Shown here: positions 1-5,344 of the stretch, piece by piece
Layout: each line of letters begins with the position of its first letter
How positions within the stretch are numbered: position 1 is the first letter of the stretch
NCBI GenBank assembly: GCA_002707335.2
Contig: PAMN02000064.1
Coordinates: 1-6,594 of the forward strand
Direction: 5' to 3'
Origin: Methanobacteriota archaeon
GTDB lineage: Archaea > Thermoplasmatota > Poseidoniia > Poseidoniales > Poseidoniaceae
DNA: 6,594 bases
Made by a program: the position numbers and the translations under genes
The notes under the pieces: model-generated
The model's input: the letters and a program-made list of their open reading frames with translations, nothing else
Databases searched by the model: none
What the model was told of the DNA's origin: nothing

Positions 1-3000
1 CAACCATTCGCCATCTGGCAAATCCTCCCATGAGGACACAAAATCGCTATCTTGATTAATTTCTATAGAATCTATTACTTCTTGCTCAATATTTCTCGAA
101 TTCGTCTTATTTTTACCCTTCTTTTTGCCTTTTGGCTGCTTTTTCATTAGAACTGCAATCGAACCAAACAATATCATTATTATTCCCGTAGCAGCTATAC
201 CAATGATCAGCCCAATATTTGATTCACCTTCACCAGAACTAGATGTGGAGTCTTCATTTTTATCATACGGATTTTGTTCTGCTGTAAGACAACCTTGAGT
301 GTCATCGTAGATAAAATTCGAATATTCTTCAGGACATCTATCGGGCTGAGTTGCACCTTTTACGAATTCACCCAAGGTTCGGGTACTATTCCATTCAGGA
401 TTATCCCAATTATCACCAAATCCATCACCATCACTATCGTTCCACTGTGTTGGGTCAGCATCATTGAAATCATTTTGATACGACCAACCATCATTATCTA
501 AATCAATACAACCAAATTTATCCTTGAAAGAGGTTCCTTCACTAGTTGGACAATCATCGCCGTTCGTACCATCTGAATTATCACCAAATCCATCTCCATC
601 GGTATCAAACCATTGACTTGCATCATTATCATTCCAATCATCTTGAAGACTGTATCCATCGTTATCTGCATCAACTTCGATCGGCGCACATCCTAGATAT
701 GGGTTCGCAACTGTACCATTTTCTGTCTCTATAGTTCGACGCGTATCTATTTTACCGGATTCCGAAAATGGAGTTTCCAAACACATATCTTCAGCGTCAT
801 TGAATGTATCATAATCTGAATCTCTTTCAGATGGGGAACAGCCAATCGAATTTATCATAGATAATTCTTCAACTGGAGTTTCAGGACACCAATCGTAATC
901 ACCCTCAATAGCATCATCGCCTACCCCGTCCCCATCTTTGTCTTTATGTTGAAGAGGGTCATTAGGTAGGTCATCAATTTCATCAGCCCAGCCATCATTG
1001 TCTGTATCTAAGCAACCAAAGATTCCATCTTTGAATGACTCTCCGTATACTTCAATACAATCATCCCCTTCAATTCCAGTTTCATTGTCACCGAAACCAT
1101 CCATATCCGTGTCATTCCATTGTGTAATCTCATACGGGAATTTGTCACCGTTATCGCCATACAAATCACCATCAGAATCTACCCATTCAGAAGAATCATT
1201 TCTGAAAGCATCATTTTCATCTGACCAACCGTCACCATCACTATCTAGGCAACCAAATCGATCTTGTGTAGAATTACCGTATGAATCAATACAATCATCT
1301 GAGTTATCTCCAAACCCATCTAAATCGGTATCATTCCATTCAGATTGATCTGTTGGATGTGAGTCCAAATCATTAGGCCATCCATCACCATCATCATCTG
1401 GGCAACCGATTTTACCAAAAATGGATCCTCCAGTAACATTCTCACAATCATCAATATCATTTGTATATCCATCACCATCATTATCGAGTTGATTTTCTGC
1501 ACAACCATATTCGTTTATTGTGAAATTTAAGTCAGAATCTGGGCATTGATCTGCACCATCCCAAACTCCATCTTGGTCTGCATCTGGTAACAAATATGAT
1601 TTGTCCACTCCAAGTCTTAACCAAGAAAGATAAAGGTCGTATACACCTAATCTTGTGAAGCCCATTTGTTCCCATTTCATCTGGCCATTTTCACTTAATA
1701 GGAAAGATAAGAACTCATAGTTTCTAGCCAATTCAGAACCTGCGACAAATGCTCTCATATTAGTTTGCAGAGGCCACTCTCCTGAAATTGAGGCGTTTTC
1801 TGATGCATTGATTATCACGCCTCCATTTGCGACAGCATCAACAATTCCATGAGTATAGTTGTCTACTAGAGGTACAAGATAAATTCCCTGTTGATCCTCT
1901 ACAGCAAACATTAGTTCTGTGAAACCAATGCTACCCTCACCTGAACCCGCAGCGACACCTAGTGTTACATCAGATCTGTATTCTCCGGCTATTGCCCTAT
2001 ACCGTAGGTCTGATGATTGATAAAAAGAATCTGGATTAGCGCAATTTGTGCATAATACGGTTTCTTCAAGAATTGTAATATCGGTTCTATTTCCTATACG
2101 ATGAGACAAAACAATTTCATCATCTGGACATGATGAGTGTAAATCAGACCATTCCGGAATTCCGTCTAAATCGTCATTTGGAACGACTGAATTCCATTTT
2201 AAACCTGGCATTTCTCCGTTTGAGATTAATTGATTTTTACTCGAACCTGATGTTAACCATCTAACTTGTGCCATTGACAATCCACCCAAAGTCTCAACAC
2301 AGGTTTGTGTATCGCCACCAGCCTTTACCATGAAAACACCTGCAGCTCTGCCATAAGGAATTTCTAGGATTTTCTCTTGTGTGTATTTACAATCCCAAAT
2401 CCCATTTGATGAATAATTGACGTCTTTGGTAGCGAATGCTGGTGAGACACCAACGGTATACGAACCAACTCTGGACTTTGAATCACAAATATCAAACGTG
2501 ACAGAGTTTCTGTCATTTGATTCTACTAGCAATGAATTATCAGGGTGATAATATCCACTTTTCCATGAACTATTCATCAGTTCTGAATAAAAATCTCCCT
2601 GGACACGAATGTAAGCATCAGGTACCATGTGAAGAGAGACATATCCTCGCCTCCACCCTACGGCTAATTTCATTCCAGAATCATCGAATGCAATTGACCA
2701 TACCCCTCTGTTGTTATTCTGATTTCCGAAACCTGTCATTCGCCCTGTTTCATTCCATGTTTCAACATCGTAAACTTTCAAACGAGCGTCCCATGCGCAA
2801 GCCAGTACAATTGTCCCACCATCTTTAGAAAATTCTACATCGGCAATATCCCAACAGGGATTTATTGTTTTTATCACAGTTTGATTCTTAATATCAAATA
2901 TCCTTGCAGTGTTGTCCCAAGATCCTGTTGCGATGTACCTTCCATCAGGACTAATCTGTAGAGCCATAATTGATTCTTCGTGACTGGAATGATTGCCATA

Positions 3001-3765
3001 AAAAGATAAATTGTTTAACCAGTAAACCAAAACTTCTCGACCTACACCCATTGCTATTAATCTATCATCAGGAGTCGTGTCAATACCTGCTAAAGTTACC
3101 CATCCCCCCACAGGAGGAATTGACACATTTAATTCAGGGTGCCACGTTGTTGTATTGTATCCCGTCATGGTGTCATTTCCAGAATAGGTGAAAATTTGAT
3201 GACCTGAATTAGACCATTCAATAGCGTCAACATTTTCACTTGTAGTAACAAGATTGGTTATTTCAGCACCAGTTGTCGAATTAATTATCATTGCCACACC
3301 AGAATCACCTGCAACTGCTAGCATTGAGCCATCAGGAGATATTGCTAACTGATTTATCTTAGAACTAGAATTGTACACCATAGAAACATGCACCCCAAGT
3401 TTGTCAAAGAAGTGTACTGCGCCAATAGTAGGATTATTGCCACCGACATCTGCAGTGAAATATCCAGTGTTATTAATAGCCCATGTCACAGCAGATACTC
3501 CACCAGAATGGTGACCCTGTTCTTCTGCTTCTTTGATTGCAGTATCCCAGTTGTAAACAGATGGCTGTTCAAAATCTGCAAAACCATCCCCATCACTGTC
3601 TGGACATCCTAAACCATTGGAACTCGTAGCATTACCATAGGCAAAGGGGCACATATCCGCAGAGTCCAGAACACCATCTAAATCACCATCTACGGCTGTC
3701 GCACTGAACATTGGTACAAACACGATTGAAATCATCATAGCGCTAAGGAGCACCGCTTTACGCAT
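1..3765 (-). CDS. Giant membrane-anchored surface protein: beta-propeller, PstS-like domain and TSP3-like repeats (C-terminus beyond window)
   Basis: The frame is open without a stop from the ATG at 3765 down to base 1, giving 1255 codons with the end missing. Residues 1-24 form a signal peptide (basic MRK, hydrophobic core, A-T-A before V25). Next come one TSP3-like module with C39 and C54 (26-61), a WD40-like propeller (about 85-383), a PstS-like binding domain (about 384-715), eight more TSP3-like modules (about 728-1159), a Ser/Gly/Glu linker, one membrane helix (about 1184-1207) and a Lys-rich tail ending in WEDLPDGEWL (1246-1255). I infer a type I topology: a long calcium-stabilised ectodomain outside and a short tail inside. 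About 27 N-x-S/T sequons in the ectodomain suggest archaeal N-glycosylation. No Shine-Dalgarno precedes the ATG, and the signal peptide fixes the start. The ligand is unknown; surface receptor, nutrient-binding protein or adhesin all fit. The reading frame and architecture are clear, the function is not. Confidence 0.93.
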   Translation of the reverse strand, partial: MRKAVLLSAMMISIVFVPMFSATAVDGDLDGVLDSADMCPFAYGNATSSNGLGCPDSDGDGFADFEQPSVYNWDTAIKEAEEQGHHSGGVSAVTWAINNTGYFTADVGGNNPTIGAVHFFDKLGVHVSMVYNSSSKINQLAISPDGSMLAVAGDSGVAMIINSTTGAEITNLVTTSENVDAIEWSNSGHQIFTYSGNDTMTGYNTTTWHPELNVSIPPVGGWVTLAGIDTTPDDRLIAMGVGREVLVYWLNNLSFYGNHSSHEESIMALQISPDGRYIATGSWDNTARIFDIKNQTVIKTINPCWDIADVEFSKDGGTIVLACAWDARLKVYDVETWNETGRMTGFGNQNNNRGVWSIAFDDSGMKLAVGWRRGYVSLHMVPDAYIRVQGDFYSELMNSSWKSGYYHPDNSLLVESNDRNSVTFDICDSKSRVGSYTVGVSPAFATKDVNYSSNGIWDCKYTQEKILEIPYGRAAGVFMVKAGGDTQTCVETLGGLSMAQVRWLTSGSSKNQLISNGEMPGLKWNSVVPNDDLDGIPEWSDLHSSCPDDEIVLSHRIGNRTDITILEETVLCTNCANPDSFYQSSDLRYRAIAGEYRSDVTLGVAAGSGEGSIGFTELMFAVEDQQGIYLVPLVDNYTHGIVDAVANGGVIINASENASISGEWPLQTNMRAFVAGSELARNYEFLSFLLSENGQMKWEQMGFTRLGVYDLYLSWLRLGVDKSYLLPDADQDGVWDGADQCPDSDLNFTINEYGCAENQLDNDGDGYTNDIDDCENVTGGSIFGKIGCPDDDGDGWPNDLDSHPTDQSEWNDTDLDGFGDNSDDCIDSYGNSTQDRFGCLDSDGDGWSDENDAFRNDSSEWVDSDGDLYGDNGDKFPYEITQWNDTDMDGFGDNETGIEGDDCIEVYGESFKDGIFGCLDTDNDGWADEIDDLPNDPLQHKDKDGDGVGDDAIEGDYDWCPETPVEELSMINSIGCSPSERDSDYDTFNDAEDMCLETPFSESGKIDTRRTIETENGTVANPYLGCAPIEVDADNDGYSLQDDWNDNDASQWFDTDGDGFGDNSDGTNGDDCPTSEGTSFKDKFGCIDLDNDGWSYQNDFNDADPTQWNDSDGDGFGDNWDNPEWNSTRTLGEFVKGATQPDRCPEEYSNFIYDDTQGCLTAEQNPYDKNEDSTSSSGEGESNIGLIIGIAATGIIMILFGSIAVLMKKQPKGKKKGKNKTNSRNIEQEVIDSIEINQDSDFVSSWEDLPDGEWL
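289..1587 (-). repeat. Eight cysteine-paired TSP3-like calcium-binding modules (residues about 728-1159)
   Basis: The translated stretch repeats an acidic D-x-D-x-D-G pattern of the thrombospondin type 3 / calcium-binding repeat class. It is organised in eight modules, each with a first cysteine after an acidic pair (DxC) and a second in a G-C context followed by another acidic run: C741 with the following YGC, then IGC, FGC, FGC, IGC, LGC, FGC and finally QGC at C1159. Spacers between modules are irregular in length and sequence, so this is an old, diverged array rather than a DNA-level tandem repeat. Known TSP3 repeats bind many calcium ions and form a rigid wire. I infer that the array acts as a disulfide-braced stalk lifting the N-terminal domains off the membrane. 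A ninth module of the same design lies at residues 26-61, directly after the signal peptide. Confidence 0.85.
1621..2616 (-). other. Periplasmic-binding-protein-like domain, PstS/PBP_like_2 type (residues about 384-715)
   Basis: Several landmarks of the phosphate-binding PstS family occur in the expected order and at roughly family spacing: a CDSKSRVG segment in the first lobe, an IPYGRAAGVFMV strand (469-480) like the ipvA-giaVivN strand, EWSDL (538-542) followed by a HRIGNRTD loop (555-562) where PstS has R-D-x-S-G-T, GSIGF (611-615) like GAIGY, EWPLQTNMRAF (663-673) like the yPlxRplyiy strand, and FLLSENGQ (688-695) like FLLSxEGQ. The helix-capping serine and glycine of the SGT phosphate loop are replaced (N-R-T here), so phosphate may not be the ligand. 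EWSDL lies in a short D-rich stretch that could alternatively be a stray TSP3 half-repeat. The domain call comes from reading motifs by eye, not from a profile search. Confidence 0.6.
2617..3513 (-). other. WD40-like beta-propeller domain (residues about 85-383)
   Basis: About six or seven blades can be read. Blade motifs of the form I-x-F/I-S-x-D-G-x-x-x-A-x-G recur: INQLAISPDGSMLAVAG, MALQISPDGRYIATGSWDNT, ADVEFSKDGGTIVLACAWD and WSIAFDDSGMKLAVGWRRG, along with more diverged blades such as AIEWSNSGHQIFTYSG and AGIDTTPDDRLIAMGVG. The blade beginning MALQISPDG carries a nearly canonical WD40 ending (WDNTARIFDI). Such propellers are usually binding platforms or, outside the cell, part of receptors. 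Here the propeller precedes the binding-protein-like domain without a long linker. The exact blade count and the strand that closes the ring cannot be settled without a structure prediction. Confidence 0.75.
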
Positions 3766-3787
3766 ATAACGTCGAAATCAATTAGTT

Positions 3788-3795
3788 TGTAAATA
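3788..3795 (-). promoter_or_regulatory. Candidate TATA box for the giant surface-protein gene
   Basis: On the minus strand this reads TATTTACA and sits 23 to 30 bases before the ATG at 3765. That is where a TATA box would lie if transcription starts at or just before the start codon, i.e. a leaderless or nearly leaderless mRNA. No purine-rich ribosome binding site is present between it and the ATG, which fits that idea. It lies in the 57-base gap after the dehydrogenase stop codon, so read-through from the upstream gene is also possible. The match is a single short AT-rich element and is weak evidence. Confidence 0.3.
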
Positions 3796-3822
3796 CTTGC
3801 GATTGTGTGCCTCAATATGTAT

Positions 3823-4671
3823 TCAATATTCGTAAAATCCTTTTCCGGATTTTCTACCGTACAAACCTGCATCAACCATACGTCTCAAAAGAGGCGCAGC
3901 CCTATATTTAGAATCACCAAAGCCGTCATAAAGCACATCCATAATATGCAATACTGTATCTAAACCGATATAGTCAGCGAGAGCTAGGGGACCCATCGGA
4001 TGATTCATTCCGAGTTTCATGATACCATCTATTGCTTCCTTTTCAGCTACACCTTCTTGAAGACAGAAAATTGCTTCATTCAACATCGGGCATAAAATAC
4101 GGTTTGATATGAAGCCGGGGTAATCTTCGCTAGTCAAAGGTATTTTACCCATTTCTTTCGCAGCATTTACTACCAATGAGTTTGTTTCCTCACTTGTTAA
4201 TTCACCGTTTATTACCTCTACAAGTTTCATTAATGGAACTGGATTCATGAAATGCATTCCTATTACTTTGTCTGGCCTGCTAGTAGCAGATGCTATTTTT
4301 GTAATTGAGATAGACGATGTATTTGATGCTAAGATGCATGATGTTTTGCAAATTTCATCTAGTTCAGAAAATAGTGACAATTTCAAATCGAGTATTTCAG
4401 GTACTGCTTCTACGACCAAATCAACATCTGAACAGACATTTCTATCTGTAGAGGTTGTGATTTTGGAGCGAGCAGTATCTGCATCTGATTGTGTCATTCG
4501 ATCTTTCGATACCAACTTACTCAAGGATGATTCTATAGTCGATAATCCTCGATTAACAAATTCTTCTTTTATGTCAATCATTACAACCTCAATTCCTGCA
4601 CAAGCAGCGACCTGTGTAATACCATTACCCATCTGTCCTGCACCAATTACAGCCATTTTCTCTATTCCCAT
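3823..4671 (-). CDS. hbd: 3-hydroxyacyl-CoA (3-hydroxybutyryl-CoA) dehydrogenase
   Basis: This enzyme oxidises (S)-3-hydroxyacyl-CoA to 3-oxoacyl-CoA with NAD(P), or runs in reverse, in the cytoplasm, in fatty-acid beta-oxidation or related C4-CoA chemistry. Seen in the sequence: a Rossmann GxGxxG at G10-G15, an acidic residue at the end of the second strand (D33) suggesting a preference for NAD, and the full catalytic set S119 (in SNTSS), H140 (in GMHFMNP), E152 and N190, spaced as in clostridial Hbd. The C-terminal dimerisation half has NHPMGPLALADYIGLD and ends GRKSGKGFYEY. From the ATG at 4671 the protein has 282 residues, the usual family length. An upstream in-frame ATG at 4731 would add 20 non-homologous residues and overlap the divergent gene, so I reject it. 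No other beta-oxidation gene is visible in the window, so its pathway partners must be elsewhere. Family assignment is secure; exact chain-length preference is not. Confidence 0.95.
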   Translation of the reverse strand: MGIEKMAVIGAGQMGNGITQVAACAGIEVVMIDIKEEFVNRGLSTIESSLSKLVSKDRMTQSDADTARSKITTSTDRNVCSDVDLVVEAVPEILDLKLSLFSELDEICKTSCILASNTSSISITKIASATSRPDKVIGMHFMNPVPLMKLVEVINGELTSEETNSLVVNAAKEMGKIPLTSEDYPGFISNRILCPMLNEAIFCLQEGVAEKEAIDGIMKLGMNHPMGPLALADYIGLDTVLHIMDVLYDGFGDSKYRAAPLLRRMVDAGLYGRKSGKGFYEY

Positions 4672-4710
4672 GTTACAAGGCAACAATAACACATTCATGA
4701 TAATTGGGAT
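4672..4710. promoter_or_regulatory. 39-base divergent intergenic region between hbd and the HD-domain gene
   Basis: The two start codons face away from each other across 39 bases, so any promoters for both genes must overlap here or extend into the coding starts. The stretch is AT-rich, but I see no convincing TATA box for either direction and no Shine-Dalgarno sequence. If the HD gene really starts at the in-frame ATG at 4756, the gap becomes 84 bases, which leaves more room for two back-to-back archaeal promoters. Shared regulation is possible but unproven. Confidence 0.4.
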
Positions 4711-5205
4711 ATGACCTATCAAGAAATTCAATACGAATCACACTGTCGCACAAACATGATGGAATGGCTGAAATTGAAATCTGTAATGCGAGAAGGTTGG
4801 GTTCGGGCAGGAGTCAATAATCCCGAAAGCGTCGCTGCCCATGCATGGGGAATGGCTTTGCTAGCGATGCATCTCTGTCCTGAAAATATCGATAAAATGC
4901 GTGTTATTGAAATGTGTTTAGTACATGATCTACCCGAAATCATTGTTGGTGACTTGACGCCTCACGATGATACCTCAAATAAACACGAAGACGAGGTGAG
5001 AGCCATGAAAGAGATTGCTCCACAATGGCTAGAATATTTTGAGGAATATGAAGAAAACGAAACTGAGGAAGCAAAGTTTGTCAAATATTTAGATAAACTA
5101 GATATGGCCTTAATGGCACGTTTATATGAAAATGAACAAGGATTAAATTTGAACGAATTTATTGTATCTGCAAGGAAGATAATAGGCGAAACTAACTTGA
5201 ACTAA
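4711..5205 (+). CDS. HD-domain 5'-nucleotidase, YfbR/HDDC2-like
   Basis: Members of this family are metal-dependent phosphohydrolases; E. coli YfbR removes phosphate from deoxynucleoside 5'-monophosphates. I infer a cytoplasmic role in nucleotide-pool control. Seen here: H44 in PESVAAHAW, the H72-D73 pair in CLVHDLPE, E76 and D81 at the YfbR spacing, and the distal metal ligand D128 in KYLDKLDM. The region around REGWVRAGV with W30 matches the conserved R/G-W-V segment near the N-terminus of HDDC2. The protein has 164 residues from the ATG at 4711. Alternative in-frame starts at 4756 and 4759 (M16, M17) give about 149 residues beginning right at the family's first helix, and are credible because residues 1-15 show no similarity I recognise. 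It diverges from hbd and is followed 22 bases later by tRNA-Gln, with which it may be co-transcribed. The exact substrate is not determined by sequence. Confidence 0.88.
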   Translation: MTYQEIQYESHCRTNMMEWLKLKSVMREGWVRAGVNNPESVAAHAWGMALLAMHLCPENIDKMRVIEMCLVHDLPEIIVGDLTPHDDTSNKHEDEVRAMKEIAPQWLEYFEEYEENETEEAKFVKYLDKLDMALMARLYENEQGLNLNEFIVSARKIIGETNLN

Positions 5206-5227
5206 ATCATACACGCCCCAATACCAC

Positions 5228-5300
5228 AGTCCTGTAGTGTAGTGGTCCATCATCTCGGGTTTTGGTCCCGGGGACGTCGGTTCGACTCCGACCAGGACTA
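5228..5300 (+). tRNA. tRNA-Gln (anticodon UUG)
   Basis: The 73-base gene folds as a cloverleaf. The acceptor stem AGTCCTG/CAGGACT is fully paired with A1-U72. The anticodon stem TCGGG/CCCGG encloses the loop TTTTGGT with anticodon TTG at 5262-5264 and U33 before it. The T-arm is GTCGG/CCGAC with loop TTCGACT, and the discriminator base is A at 5300. The variable loop has four bases. The D-stem is poor: G-U at 10-25 and U-U at 13-22 around two good pairs. No CCA is encoded and there is no intron. In archaea such a tRNA is normally charged first with glutamate and then amidated by GatDE. It reads CAA and, by wobble, possibly CAG. A weak AT-rich element at 5201-5208 could be its promoter; I see no terminator after it. 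Confidence 0.95.
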
Positions 5301-5344
5301 TCCCCTAATCTATTGACAAGAAACACAAACAATCAAAAGATGTC

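Noticed and set aside
998..1348. Plus-strand open frame of 116 codons, Ser/Pro-rich
   Set aside because: It is antisense to the TSP3-like array of the left gene. Aspartate codons read backwards give Ser/Ile/His-rich frames with few stops. The same applies to the smaller frames around 274-734 and 1320-1508.
4247..4714. Plus-strand open frame of 155 codons opposite the dehydrogenase gene
   Set aside because: The minus strand encodes a full-length enzyme with every catalytic residue. The plus frame has no recognisable features.
4672..4731. Longer N-terminus for the dehydrogenase (ATG at 4731)
   Set aside because: The 20 extra residues precede the Rossmann fold start with no family counterpart and overlap the divergent gene. 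The ATG at 4671 gives the standard 282 residues.
5228..5344. tRNA as an integration (att) site for a mobile element
   Set aside because: No repeat of the tRNA 3' end, no integrase and no composition break are visible in the window.
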